The position numbers and the translations under genes were made by a program. A DNA stretch of 64,000 nt from Owenweeksia sp. (GTDB taxonomy: Bacteria > Bacteroidota > Bacteroidia > Flavobacteriales > Schleiferiaceae), in the NCBI GenBank assembly GCA_028277105.1, contig JANQHO010000169.1, forward strand, positions 1-64,000, in the 5' to 3' direction. How positions within the stretch are numbered: the first letter of the stretch is position 1; every line of letters begins with the position of its first letter. The notes beneath the pieces were generated by a model that was given only the letters and a program-made list of their open reading frames with translations, ran no database searches and had not been told where the DNA came from. Shown here one piece after another: positions 43,627-52,662 of the stretch.

Positions 43627-45720
43627 TTACTGCTTGTTTTCTTCTGTTTCGGTAGTTTCTTCAGCGTGGTCATCTATCTTTATACTTTGCTGGCCATTTT
43701 TTGAAACAGTTTTTTCGGACTCTTCACTTTGGCTGGCTTTTTCCCAGGGCTGCTTACCAAATATTTCCTCCAAATTTTCCTTAAAAATAACTTCTTTTTC
43801 AAGTAATAATTCGGCCAGGATAACGAGTTTTTCCTTGTTGTTTGTTAATAATTCTTTAGCTCTATGATATTGCTCTTCAACTATTTTGCTGATCTCTTCG
43901 TCTATTATTTGGGCAGTTTTCTCACTGTAAGGCTTATTAAAGCCAAATTCATCACCACCCTGGCTGTCGTAATAAGTGATATTGCCAATTTTTGAATTAA
44001 GTCCGTATATAGTAACCATCGCTCTGGCCTGTTTGGTTACTTTTTCCAGGTCACTCAAGGCTCCGGTAGATATCTTTCCAAAAATGATCTCTTCAGCTGC
44101 CCGGCCTCCCAGGGCGGCACACATTTCATCGAGTATTTGTTCTGTATTGGTTATCTGTCTTTCCTCGGGCAAATACCAGGCTGCACCTAAAGAACGACCG
44201 CGGGGAACAATGGTTACCTTAACCAGAGGGGAAGCGTGTTCCAGCAACCAACTTACGGTGGCATGCCCGGCTTCGTGATGGGCTATTACCTTTTTTTCCT
44301 CAGCTGAAATGATCTTATTCTTCTTTTCTAAACCACCAATGATCCGGTCTACAGCATCGAGGAAATCCTGTTGTTCTATGGATTTTTTCTCTTTACGGGC
44401 GGCAATAAGGGCAGCTTCGTTACAGACATTGGCTATATCAGCTCCACTGAATCCAGGAGTTTGTCTTGCTAAGAAGTCAGTATCAACTTCTGAGGAAAGC
44501 TTAAGAGGCTTTAAGTGAACCTGAAAGATCTCTTTGCGTTCGTTGAGGTCCGGTAAGTCAATGTAGATCTGGCGGTCAAAGCGTCCGGCCCGCATAAGGG
44601 CGCGATCCAGTACATCAGCACGGTTAGTGGCTGCCAGAACAATCACATGTTCATTGGTGCCAAAGCCGTCCATTTCCGTTAGTAACTGGTTAAGAGTGTT
44701 TTCGCGCTCATCATTGCCGCCACTAAAAGTATTTTTACCCCTGGCCCGGCCAATGGCATCTATTTCATCTATAAAAATAATAGAAGGCGATTTTTCCTTG
44801 GCTTGCTTAAAGAGATCCCTTACCCTGGAGGCTCCAACTCCTACAAACATCTCTACAAAGTCAGAACCTGAAAGCGAAAAGAAAGGCACTTTAGCTTCAC
44901 CGGCCACTGCTTTGGCCAGTAAAGTTTTACCGGTACCGGGAGGGCCTACCAGTAGAGCCCCTTTTGGAATTTTGCCCCCCAGAGAAGTGTACTTATCGGG
45001 GTCTTTGAGAAAAGCCACAATTTCCTGTACCTCTTCTTTAGCTCCTTCTAGACCGGCTACATCTTTGAAGGTGACTTTTACATTGGTGTTTTTATCAAAC
45101 AACTGGGCCTTTGATTTGCCGATATTGAAGATCTGGGCTCCTGCTCCTCCTGCTCCGGAGCTCATCCTGCGGATAAAGAAAAGCCAAATAGCCACCATCA
45201 TAAGAATAGGGAAAGTCCAAGCCAGGATATCGCCCCAGTAGTCTTTGCGTTCTTCATAAGTCGGAATGATCTTTTCGCTGGCCAGCTCGGAATGTTGCTC
45301 ATAAAAATTTTCCAGATTGGCCCTGAAAGCTTCGTCAGGCATTTCAAATGCGAAATGAGGGCCTGAATTGACTCCGCTAATGCCGTTGCTTCTTAAGTCT
45401 TTATACTTCTCTTTTTCTTTTAGGGAAGAGGGTTTAATAAAGATCTGAACTTGTTTTTCGTTGATGATCTTAATTTTTTCGACATCATTTTCCTTCAGCA
45501 TCTCTGTAAATTCACTGAAATCGATATCCTCAACGTTAGAATTGAGGGTGCCAAAAATTTGCAACCCTATAAAAAGAAGAAATATAGCAGCATAGATCCA
45601 GTAAAAATTAAACCTGCGGTTTGGCCCTCCACTGGGTTTCTTATCATTTCCTTCGCTGTTATTTCCTTTTGAAAACTGTTCTTTCAATTTCTCTAATTGG
45701 TTTTTATCCTTTTTTTCCAT
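43627..45720 (-). CDS. ftsH: ATP-dependent zinc metalloprotease FtsH
   Basis: The 697-residue protein has two membrane helices (about 37-56 and 167-186) around a periplasmic part, an AAA+ domain with Walker A GPPGTGKT (about 258-265), Walker [16 protein letters not shown] and the SRH, and a zinc-binding HEAGH at about 480. The tail is acidic and Ser/Thr-rich. FtsH removes damaged membrane proteins and regulates lipid synthesis enzymes, which suits its place upstream of cdsA and psd. It is 16 bases after rsfS. Confidence 0.97.
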   Translation of the reverse strand: MEKKDKNQLEKLKEQFSKGNNSEGNDKKPSGGPNRRFNFYWIYAAIFLLFIGLQIFGTLNSNVEDIDFSEFTEMLKENDVEKIKIINEKQVQIFIKPSSLKEKEKYKDLRSNGISGVNSGPHFAFEMPDEAFRANLENFYEQHSELASEKIIPTYEERKDYWGDILAWTFPILMMVAIWLFFIRRMSSGAGGAGAQIFNIGKSKAQLFDKNTNVKVTFKDVAGLEGAKEEVQEIVAFLKDPDKYTSLGGKIPKGALLVGPPGTGKTLLAKAVAGEAKVPFFSLSGSDFVEMFVGVGASRVRDLFKQAKEKSPSIIFIDEIDAIGRARGKNTFSGGNDERENTLNQLLTEMDGFGTNEHVIVLAATNRADVLDRALMRAGRFDRQIYIDLPDLNERKEIFQVHLKPLKLSSEVDTDFLARQTPGFSGADIANVCNEAALIAARKEKKSIEQQDFLDAVDRIIGGLEKKNKIISAEEKKVIAHHEAGHATVSWLLEHASPLVKVTIVPRGRSLGAAWYLPEERQITNTEQILDEMCAALGGRAAEEIIFGKISTGALSDLEKVTKQARAMVTIYGLNSKIGNITYYDSQGGDEFGFNKPYSEKTAQIIDEEISKIVEEQYHRAKELLTNNKEKLVILAELLLEKEVIFKENLEEIFGKQPWEKASQSEESEKTVSKNGQQSIKIDDHAEETTETEENKQ

Positions 45721-45736
45721 TACTCACAATCCGGGA

Positions 45737-46114
45737 TTAACTAACATTCACAGCAGTTACTTTAGCATCGCCCCACAGGCTTTCAAGGTCGTAAAATCCG
45801 CGGGTATGCTTTTGAAAAACATGGGCAACCACACTTACATAATCCATCAAAATCCATTCAGAATTATCTTTGCCTTCTACATGCCAGGGCTTTTCATGTA
45901 ATGTTTCCCTTACAATTTTTTCAATAGAATCACTAATGGCGTTTACCTGGGTGTTGGAAGTGCCTTCTGCAATAACAAAATAATCGCATACAGAGTTTTC
46001 GAGCCCTGAAAGATCGAGTACCATTATACCTGATGCTTTTACATTTTCCATACCCTTAACGATTTCATACACCAAATCGGGATAAGTTTGTCCGCTTTTG
46101 TCTTGCTCCATCAA
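45737..46114 (-). CDS. rsfS: Ribosome silencing factor RsfS
   Basis: The 125-residue protein matches RsfS/Iojap: DLSGLENSVCDYFVIAEGTS, NTQVNAISDSIEKIVRE, KPWHVEGKDNSEWILMDYVS and VVAHVFQKHTRGFYDLESLW. It binds L14 and blocks joining of ribosomal subunits in starvation. It is the first gene of the run to ftsH, and the birA promoter overlaps its start codon. Confidence 0.93.
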   Translation of the reverse strand: MMEQDKSGQTYPDLVYEIVKGMENVKASGIMVLDLSGLENSVCDYFVIAEGTSNTQVNAISDSIEKIVRETLHEKPWHVEGKDNSEWILMDYVSVVAHVFQKHTRGFYDLESLWGDAKVTAVNVS

Positions 46115-46131
46115 TACCTTACTTACTTTTG
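46103..46131 (+). promoter_or_regulatory. Promoter of birA
   Basis: TTG at 46103-46105, 18 bases, then TACTTTTG at 46124-46131. The -33 part lies inside the first codons of rsfS on the other strand. Confidence 0.5.
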
Positions 46132-46192
46132 CAGGCTAAAATAACTAATAATTAACGGCTTACGCCTGTTTAAAAGTACCTTCCTCTAAAAA

Positions 46193-46939
46193 ATGCAAAC
46201 ACTATTTATCGGAAAAAAGCATTTGAAATTCAATCAACTGAAATCTACCAATACCTGTATGAAGGAATTGTTAAGATCTGATAAAATAATAGAAGGAACT
46301 ATTGTTCAAACTGAGTACCAAACATCAGGCCGGGGACAGTTTGGCAACGAATGGACTTCTGAAAAAGGCAAAAACCTGTTGTTTAGTCTGCTTTTGAGAC
46401 CGTCTTTTCTATCATCTGACCAGCAATTTTATCTTAATATGTCAGTTTGTCTTGCTCTGGCAGATGCTTTAAACCAATTAAAAGAAGGCTTTGTAGTAAA
46501 ATGGCCTAATGATATACTCTTTAAAAAGAAAAAGGTTTGCGGGGTATTAATAGAAAACAGCCTTAGCGGAAATAAAATAGAACATTCAATAGTAGGTATC
46601 GGCCTAAATGTAAACCAGGAAGATTTTATATACCCTGATGCGGCTTCATTAAAAACGATTACGGGAAAAACTCAGGATATGAGTGAAATATTGAGAAACA
46701 TAGCAGGTGGGATAGAGCAGCGCTACTTACAGCTGAGGTCTGATCTTCAATTGGTCAGGAAAGATTATCTGAAAAACCTCTATGGTTTCAGAGAGCATGT
46801 TCCGGTTTTGATAAGAGGTAAAAGGCTTTTAATACAAGTTGAAAATGTAGAAAAAAACGGTAAAATTATCGTTCAGCTTATTGGTGAAGAAGAATATAAA
46901 AGCTTTAACTTCAAAGAAATAAGCTTCGTGCTGGCTTAA
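46193..46939 (+). CDS. birA: Biotin--[acetyl-CoA carboxylase] ligase
   Basis: The 248-residue enzyme loads biotin on acetyl-CoA carboxylase. Signatures are the biotinyl-AMP loop TSGRGQFGNEWTSEKGKNLL, VVKWPNDILF, and KKKVCGVLIENSL. It has no N-terminal helix-turn-helix, so it is the catalytic-only class and does not repress biotin genes as the E. coli form does. The end overlaps the convergent SRPBCC gene by four bases. Confidence 0.93.
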   Translation: MQTLFIGKKHLKFNQLKSTNTCMKELLRSDKIIEGTIVQTEYQTSGRGQFGNEWTSEKGKNLLFSLLLRPSFLSSDQQFYLNMSVCLALADALNQLKEGFVVKWPNDILFKKKKVCGVLIENSLSGNKIEHSIVGIGLNVNQEDFIYPDAASLKTITGKTQDMSEILRNIAGGIEQRYLQLRSDLQLVRKDYLKNLYGFREHVPVLIRGKRLLIQVENVEKNGKIIVQLIGEEEYKSFNFKEISFVLA

Positions 46940-47328
46940 AAGGAAGCCAGTTTATCGGCCAGGTTCTCAATAAAGTTTTTAAGAGGACGTTCCACCATCA
47001 TTTTAAGCATAGGGTTAAAATTACCTTGAAAATTAAAAAAGGCTTTTGAGGTAGAATCATCAACTGCTTTGATATGGCAAGTAAGTGAAAAATCGAGCTT
47101 GGAGCTGACAGATTTCAAGCGTATTAAACGGGGTTCTAGTCTTTCATCAACTATCAGGCGCACTTCAGGCATTCCTTTAATGCCAAAAATGAAAGAATCG
47201 TTATCAGCTTCGAATTTGGTGACCGATTCAGGCATAAGTTCACCAAAGCTGTTAAAATCGTTTAGTTTATTGTAGAGCTCTTGATCAGATTTATTAACCG
47301 TTACGGTTTTAGATTCAATTTTAGTCAT
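46936..47328 (-). CDS. SRPBCC/START-like protein
   Basis: The 130-residue protein has the helix-grip layout of SRPBCC proteins: an opening strand (KTVTVNKSDQELYNKLNDFN), FIFGIKGMPEVRLIVDERLE, and a long C-terminal helix (MVERPLKNFIENLADKLASF). Such proteins bind small hydrophobic ligands; the ligand is unknown. It follows pyrE by 16 bases on the same strand and is often found there in Bacteroidota. Confidence 0.7.
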   Translation of the reverse strand: MTKIESKTVTVNKSDQELYNKLNDFNSFGELMPESVTKFEADNDSFIFGIKGMPEVRLIVDERLEPRLIRLKSVSSKLDFSLTCHIKAVDDSTSKAFFNFQGNFNPMLKMMVERPLKNFIENLADKLASF

Positions 47329-47344
47329 CGGTAATTTTTTAAAA

Positions 47345-47989
47345 TTAATTAGCCTTCCACGCAGCGGGATCTTTACGCCACTTTTTTAAAGTAGCCAGGG
47401 TTTCTTCATTCAGATACCCTTGGGAACTTACCTGTTCTATAAGGTGTTCATAGTCACTGAGGGTAACCAACTCACAATTGGCTTCAATAAAATTTTGTTC
47501 GGCAATAGGAAAACCATAAGTAAAAAGAGCAACCATACCAGATACATTGGCCCCAGCTTCGCGCAAGGCGTTAACGGCTTTAAGGCTGCTACCACCTGTG
47601 CTGACCAGGTCTTCTACCACCACCACATTTTGAGCCGATTCCAACTGGCCTTCAATCTGGTTCTGACGCCCATGACTTTTGGCCTCGGGCCTTACATAAA
47701 CAAAGGGCAACCCCATTTCCTGAGCAACTAGAATGCCCATGGCTATAGCTCCGGTAGCTACACCGGCAATTACGCCAGGTTGTCCATAGTGCTGGTGGAT
47801 AGCTTTAACGAGATTTTCGCGCAAGAAAACACGTATAGCGGGATAGCTGAGGGTAATCCTATTATCACAGTATATAGGAGATTTCCAGCCACTGGCCCAG
47901 GTAAAAGGTTCATCGGGTTGCAATTTTATTGCCTTTATTTGCAATAGTTTCTCAGTGGTTAAGCGGGCGGTTTCCTTGTCAAAAATCAT
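47345..47989 (-). CDS. pyrE: Orotate phosphoribosyltransferase
   Basis: This enzyme makes OMP from orotate and PRPP. Signatures are FTWASGWKSPIYCDNRITLS, ARPEAKSHGRQNQIEG-like VRPEAKSHGRQNQIEGQLES and the PRPP loop VVVVEDLVSTGGSSLKAVNA. The ATG at 47989 gives the usual start (MIFDKETARLTTEKLLQ) and about 215 residues; an in-frame ATG at 48016 would run into the divergent Nudix gene. The start lies only seven bases from that of the Nudix gene. TACATTTG at 48001-47994 would place transcription almost at the start codon. Confidence 0.94.
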   Translation of the reverse strand: MIFDKETARLTTEKLLQIKAIKLQPDEPFTWASGWKSPIYCDNRITLSYPAIRVFLRENLVKAIHQHYGQPGVIAGVATGAIAMGILVAQEMGLPFVYVRPEAKSHGRQNQIEGQLESAQNVVVVEDLVSTGGSSLKAVNALREAGANVSGMVALFTYGFPIAEQNFIEANCELVTLSDYEHLIEQVSSQGYLNEETLATLKKWRKDPAAWKAN

Positions 47990-47996
47990 GCGCCAA

Positions 47997-48593
47997 ATGT
48001 ATAAAGTTTTCATCAACGATAATTCTCTTAGCTTCAGTAAATACAGTGTTTCTGGCAGTACTGAGGAATGGGCTTACAAAGGGAAAGAGCAATTGTGGTC
48101 TTTAGTCGGAAAACTGCAAGAACCGTCTGAAAATCTGGATTATACAATATTGTGTATAGATGTAGAAAAAGCCTGGAAAGAGTTTTGCAGCCTTTTTACG
48201 ATTATAGAAGCTGCCGGAGGATTGGTGAAAAATCCTGAGGATGAATTGCTGATGATCTATCGTTTGGGAAAATGGGATCTGCCCAAAGGCAAAATGGAAG
48301 AAGGGGAGACTGCTATGGAAAGTGCCCTGAGGGAGGTGCAGGAGGAATGTGGTATACCTGAACCAAAGGTAAAAGGAGAACGGCTCACCATGTACCATAC
48401 GTACAAACAGGACGGTGAATTCATACTGAAGAAGACTTATTGGTTCGAAATGTATCTGAAAGCTGAGACGGAGCTCACTCCCCAAAAAGAGGAGGATATT
48501 GAATGGGCTGTTTGGGCAAGTCGTGGTGAAGTCCGGGAATATCTGAATAATACCTATGCCAGTATACGCTGGCTTCTAAAGCCCTTTACTTAA
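47997..48593 (+). CDS. Nudix hydrolase
   Basis: The start at 47997 (MYKVFINDNSLSF) is preferred over an in-frame start at 47955 that would lie within pyrE. The first 60 residues are a separate N-terminal part, followed by a Nudix domain with the full box GKMEEGETAMESALREVQEE plus CG at about residues 97-119. It hydrolyses a nucleoside diphosphate linked to another group; the substrate is unknown. It overlaps coaD convergently by eight bases. Confidence 0.85.
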   Translation: MYKVFINDNSLSFSKYSVSGSTEEWAYKGKEQLWSLVGKLQEPSENLDYTILCIDVEKAWKEFCSLFTIIEAAGGLVKNPEDELLMIYRLGKWDLPKGKMEEGETAMESALREVQEECGIPEPKVKGERLTMYHTYKQDGEFILKKTYWFEMYLKAETELTPQKEEDIEWAVWASRGEVREYLNNTYASIRWLLKPFT

Positions 48594-49044
48594 TCCTTAC
48601 AGGTTCTGGCACAAATTGAGTGTAATCCCCCCCGTTGCGGATTACGTCCCGCACAATACTGGAACTAATAGATGAGAGTCCTGAAGCTGTAAGCAGAAAT
48701 ACTGTATCCAGCTTATTTTCCAGCTTGCGGTTAGTTTGAGCTACGGCTTTTTCAAATTCAAAATCGGCTGGGTTGCGCAGGCCCCTCAGAATAAAGCCAG
48801 CCCCTTTTTCAATAGCGTATTTTACAGTAAGTCCAGTGTAATAATCTACCTCTATGTTTGGATAGTTTTCAAATGTTTCACTGATCCACTCCAGGCGCTG
48901 CTCCAAAGGAAACATATATGTTTTGTTGGCATTTTTACCTACTGCTACAATTATCTTATCAAAGAGAGTGGCAGCACGGGTTATAATATCTTTATGTCCC
49001 AGAGTTATAGGATCAAAGGAACCGGGAAAAACAGCTATTCTCAT
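48586..49044 (-). CDS. coaD: Phosphopantetheine adenylyltransferase
   Basis: The 152-residue enzyme makes dephospho-CoA. The nucleotidyltransferase motif PGSFDPITLGH (T/HxGH) is at residues 6-16, followed by AVGKNANKTYMFPLEQRLEW and FILRGLRNPADFEFEKAVAQ, then SSSIVRDVIRNGGD. It overlaps ddl by four bases, as in several Bacteroidota genomes. Confidence 0.95.
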   Translation of the reverse strand: MRIAVFPGSFDPITLGHKDIITRAATLFDKIIVAVGKNANKTYMFPLEQRLEWISETFENYPNIEVDYYTGLTVKYAIEKGAGFILRGLRNPADFEFEKAVAQTNRKLENKLDTVFLLTASGLSSISSSIVRDVIRNGGDYTQFVPEPVRIK

Positions 49045-50024
49045 CTTTTGCTTTTTAAGGCATTTTCTACGGTAGCGTCAAAAAAGTCGTCTAAAGTCAA
49101 CCCCAGGTATTTTGCCTGTTTGGGGATGATACTTTCTTTACTCAGGCCCGGAATAGTATTAACCTCTATCATAAAAGGTACGCCATTTTCCGTAATTATA
49201 TAATCAATACGGGCTATACCATTCAGGTTAAGGCTCTCATAGATGAATTCACTTTCTTCCATGATCTGTGAGTAAGTCCCCTGATCAATGCGGGCAGGGG
49301 TTACTTCTTCGGACTGACCATTGTATTTGGATTCATAATCGAAGAATTCATTTTGAGGTACTATATCGGTACAGGCGAGTGCTGTGATGTGGCTGCTGTG
49401 ATTACTGACCCCACAGGCTATCTCTATTCCTTTTACCATGGCCTCTATTATGATCTGACTATCATATTCAAAGGCGTGTTCTATAGCCTCTTCCAGATCT
49501 TCAAGGTGTTTTACCTTGCTTACTCCAAAACTGGAACCGCTGCGATTGGGCTTTACAAAACAGGGCAGGCCTACATGATCGATGATCTCTTCAACGGAAT
49601 AGTCTTCATGGCGGGCCAGGTAATAAGCTTCTGGTATATTTACTCCCAGTCCTTTTAGAAGCATACTGCATTCCGCTTTGTTAAAGGTAAGGGCACTTTC
49701 AAACTGGCCTGAAGAGGTTTGGGGGATGCCCAACATTTCCAGGTAACCTGCCAGTGGGCCATCTTCACCCGGAGAGCCGTGAATGATATTGAACACGACA
49801 TCAAAAGTGATCTTTTGACCGTTTACAGAGGCACTGAAGTCATTTTTATCAATGGGGTACTCCAACCCATCTTTTACCAATACCCATTTTTCGCGGGCAA
49901 TCAATACTTTATAAACGTCAAATTTGATACGGCTGAGGCTTTGGAAAACCACGCTGCCAGAATCTAAAGATATTTGGTATTCGGGCGAAAAGCCGCCCAT
50001 TACTACAGCAACAGAGTGTTTCAT
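49041..50024 (-). CDS. ddl: D-alanine--D-alanine ligase
   Basis: The 327-residue ATP-grasp enzyme makes the D-Ala-D-Ala end of peptidoglycan precursors. Signatures are VVMGGFSPEYQISLDSG at the N-terminus, FNIIHGSPGEDGPLAGYLEM, LPCFVKPNRSGSSFGVSKV, and the closing ARIDYIITENGVPFMIEVNT with IPGLSKESIIPKQA. It is the first gene of a unit with coaD; a good promoter precedes it. Confidence 0.95.
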   Translation of the reverse strand: MKHSVAVVMGGFSPEYQISLDSGSVVFQSLSRIKFDVYKVLIAREKWVLVKDGLEYPIDKNDFSASVNGQKITFDVVFNIIHGSPGEDGPLAGYLEMLGIPQTSSGQFESALTFNKAECSMLLKGLGVNIPEAYYLARHEDYSVEEIIDHVGLPCFVKPNRSGSSFGVSKVKHLEDLEEAIEHAFEYDSQIIIEAMVKGIEIACGVSNHSSHITALACTDIVPQNEFFDYESKYNGQSEEVTPARIDQGTYSQIMEESEFIYESLNLNGIARIDYIITENGVPFMIEVNTIPGLSKESIIPKQAKYLGLTLDDFFDATVENALKSKR

Positions 50025-50044
50025 TTCGTCTAGGCGATGCTCAG

Positions 50045-50074
50045 CAAAAGTAGTTTTATTTGTTAAAGCAGCAA
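50045..50074 (-). promoter_or_regulatory. Promoter of ddl-coaD
   Basis: On the minus strand TTG (50074-50072), 19 bases, then TACTTTTG (50052-50045) fit the Bacteroidota pattern, 21 bases before the ddl start. Confidence 0.6.
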
Positions 50075-50202
50075 TTTGTCACCCAGGTAACATCCACATA
50101 CATTTCATTCTTTATTTCTTAGCAGTGTTTAATGATAGAATAAAACTATTTGCCTGGCATCTGCGTATGTAGTTTATTGAAAAACAATTGTAGCTATTGA
50201 AT

Positions 50203-50538
50203 ATGGAAAAAACCTATTACAACCCTAAGGATCTGAAAAAATTTGGAGAGATTGAGGAGTGGCAGCCTGAGCTGGCTAAAAAATTTTTTGAATGGTATGG
50301 TGATGTTTTTGCCGAAGGGGCGCTTACTGCCCGGGAAAAAGCTATTATAGCCTTAGCTGTTTCCCACGCTGTGCAATGTCCTTATTGTATTGATGCCTAC
50401 ACTACAGAATCTTTGAAGTTTGGTATTTCTGAAGCTCAGATGATGGAAGCCGTGCACGTAGCGGGAGCAATAAGGGGAGGAGCTTCCCTGGTGCACGGGG
50501 TACAGATGATGAACAAGGCTAAGAAGCTTTCTATGTAA
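50203..50538 (+). CDS. Carboxymuconolactone decarboxylase-like protein of the arsenosugar pair
   Basis: The ATG at 50203 starts the 111-residue product (MEKTYYNPKDLKKFGEI). It is a CMD/AhpD-like alpha-helical protein with the redox pair C59-P-Y-C62 in HAVQCPYCIDAYTTESLKFG. Proteins of this group beside arsS are annotated as arsenosugar biosynthesis-associated peroxidase-like. ArsS begins 12 bases after its end. Confidence 0.85.
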   Translation: MEKTYYNPKDLKKFGEIEEWQPELAKKFFEWYGDVFAEGALTAREKAIIALAVSHAVQCPYCIDAYTTESLKFGISEAQMMEAVHVAGAIRGGASLVHGVQMMNKAKKLSM

Positions 50539-50550
50539 AATGCTGAACTT

Positions 50551-51606
50551 ATGATCAAATCTTTGAAAGCCAGAAAACACGAACTGGCATCAAAAGAAAG
50601 GCAAATAGAATTTTTGAGCAACGGGATATTCGGAGAGGGGGAACTACCTACCTTTAAAGAATCCCTGGGAAAAATAGAGATGTATCCCTTGCGACCCAGT
50701 GGTATTGAAATATTACAGGTTAACGTAGGATATATGTGCAACCAGGTTTGTAAGCACTGCCACGTTGATGCCGGGCCTGACCGCAAGGAGATCATGAGTC
50801 GCGAACACATGGAAATACTCCTGAATATCCTCAAGCAAACCAAAATACCCACCCTTGATCTAACAGGTGGTGCCCCGGAGATGAATCCCAATTTCAGATG
50901 GTTTGTAGAAGAAGCGCGAAAAACCGGGGTCGATGAGATCATAGTGCGTTCTAACCTTACTATCATAAGGGCCAATAAAAAGTATTATGAACTTCCTGAA
51001 TTTTTTAAAGAAAACGGGGTGCGGGTAGTTTCTTCTTTGCCTTTTTACCGCAAGGATAAGACAGACCGCCAGAGGGGTGACGGAGTTTTTGACAAATCGA
51101 TAGAAGCTCTAAAAATGCTTAACGCGGTGGGTTACGGCCAACCGGAAAGTGAGTTGACACTCGATCTGGTTTACAATCCCAATGGGGCTTATCTTCCTGC
51201 TGCACAAGCAGATCTGGAAAGGGATTTCAAAAAAGCCCTGAAAGAGGATTTTGATATAGAATTCAACAGTTTATTCACCATTACCAATCTTCCTATTGCC
51301 CGTTTTCTGGAATATCTTATTGCCAGCGATAATTACGAAGATTATATGGATACCCTGGTGAATGCCTTTAACCCTGCAGCGGCTATGGGAGTGATGTGCC
51401 GTAATACTATATCAGTTGATTATGATGGGTATATGTATGACTGTGATTTTAACCAGATGCTCAATAAAAAGGTATTACCTAAGGAAAGCCGGCATATCCG
51501 GGATTTTGATCTGGAAAGCCTGAACAGGCGGGAAATATTTGTACATCAGCATTGTTATGGCTGTACAGCAGGAGCTGGTTCCAGTTGCCAGGGTGCCACC
51601 ATCTGA
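50551..51606 (+). CDS. arsS: Radical SAM protein ArsS of arsenosugar synthesis
   Basis: The 351-residue protein has the radical SAM cluster motif C63-N-Q-V-C67-K-H-C70 in VNVGYMCNQVCKHCHVDAGP, then LDLTGGAPEMNPNFRWFVEE and a Cys-rich C-terminal region with MCRNTISVDYDGYMYDCDFN and HCYGCTAGAGSSCQGA for auxiliary clusters. ArsS is thought to add the ribose-derived part of arsenosugars to dimethylarsenite. The usual partner ArsM (arsenite methyltransferase) is not in the window. Confidence 0.9.
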   Translation: MIKSLKARKHELASKERQIEFLSNGIFGEGELPTFKESLGKIEMYPLRPSGIEILQVNVGYMCNQVCKHCHVDAGPDRKEIMSREHMEILLNILKQTKIPTLDLTGGAPEMNPNFRWFVEEARKTGVDEIIVRSNLTIIRANKKYYELPEFFKENGVRVVSSLPFYRKDKTDRQRGDGVFDKSIEALKMLNAVGYGQPESELTLDLVYNPNGAYLPAAQADLERDFKKALKEDFDIEFNSLFTITNLPIARFLEYLIASDNYEDYMDTLVNAFNPAAAMGVMCRNTISVDYDGYMYDCDFNQMLNKKVLPKESRHIRDFDLESLNRREIFVHQHCYGCTAGAGSSCQGATI

Positions 51607-51759
51607 TACTTTAAAGATTTGTCAAAGGAAATATATTTAGTGACTATTAAGTATGTATATCGTCAGGCTGCTCTTTGTCTTTGAGCTTTTTTTCATTGCG
51701 AGTTTAACCCTGTAATCCCAATATCTGGCAGAACGATTTGTTTTTTAACCTTTTTTAGA

Positions 51760-52605
51760 TCAATCCAGCTCTCCAAAAACTCTTTGTAAAATTGAATTAA
51801 CCCTTGCTAGCGGGTCTTTGCGTATTTGAGCCTCTTCCTCGGATACTTTCAGGAAAAGTCCATCCAGGCCTTTCTGAGTGGAATGTTCCGAAATATCGGT
51901 AGCGGTAATGGTCTGCATACTCATCAGTGAACCTATGGTACCCAACCCTACAGAGGTATTTAAAATATCATTATAATCCTCAACAAAACCTTCGTAAGCA
52001 TCTACTACACTCTCACCTCCTACGGTAACAGTTTGTAAAGCAGCGTCAATTTTGGGTTCATACTGGTTGAAAAGTGAAGTACTGGTCTGGTCTTCCAAAT
52101 AATCAGTGGCAGCGGTTTCTACTCCGCCAAACAGAATGTTGTTAGCATCTTGTATAGTGATCTCCTGTATGGCACTTACAAAAATTGGAGCGGCAGTAGC
52201 AGCAGCCTGTTCAGCAGCGGTATTGATACCTAGTATCAGTTCGTCTTCCTTGCTTTTCAAGCCCGGTATATTGAGTCCTAACAAGCTATTATTGTAGCCG
52301 TTGTAAAGCTGATCACCCGTTACCGTTATACCCAAAACAGTAAAGGATTTAGACCGAAAATCGGTAATTTGGCTATTTACTTCATCAGGCAAAAGTATCT
52401 TTACAGCCTGATCTTTAAAGTAACCTCCGGCCCGCGATAGTATGGAGGTAGAAGTATCTGTTCCAACGATCAGGGCTTCTTTGAGGCCTTCAGCTATTTC
52501 TGCATCAGTTAATCCGCCATTCCCTAAATTGAAGGGATTATCTTCCGAGCAAGCAGGCAAGCTAAGTACGGATACTATCAATAAGCTTTTGAACAGGGTT
52601 TTCAT
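51760..52605 (-). CDS. DUF4197 lipoprotein
   Basis: The start at 52605 opens a lipoprotein signal (MKTLFKSLLIVSVLSLPAC). The rest matches DUF4197: LTDAEIAEGLKEALIVGTDT, AVKILLPDEVNSQITDFRSK, AAEQAAATAAPIFVSAIQEI, IQDANNILFGGVETAATDYL and the end AQIRKDPLARVNSILQRVFG. It is probably a helical periplasmic protein with no known function. It stands alone between arsS and dinB. Confidence 0.85.
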   Translation of the reverse strand: MKTLFKSLLIVSVLSLPACSEDNPFNLGNGGLTDAEIAEGLKEALIVGTDTSTSILSRAGGYFKDQAVKILLPDEVNSQITDFRSKSFTVLGITVTGDQLYNGYNNSLLGLNIPGLKSKEDELILGINTAAEQAAATAAPIFVSAIQEITIQDANNILFGGVETAATDYLEDQTSTSLFNQYEPKIDAALQTVTVGGESVVDAYEGFVEDYNDILNTSVGLGTIGSLMSMQTITATDISEHSTQKGLDGLFLKVSEEEAQIRKDPLARVNSILQRVFGELD

Positions 52606-52662
52606 ATACAAGACAGTTTTGAACAAATTTATATTTATATCTCTACAAAAAGGATTCCTTGT

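Noticed and set aside
51607-51759. tRNA or small RNA in the gap between arsS and the DUF4197 gene
   Set aside because: No cloverleaf, GTTCRANYC box or terminator-like hairpin could be found by eye.
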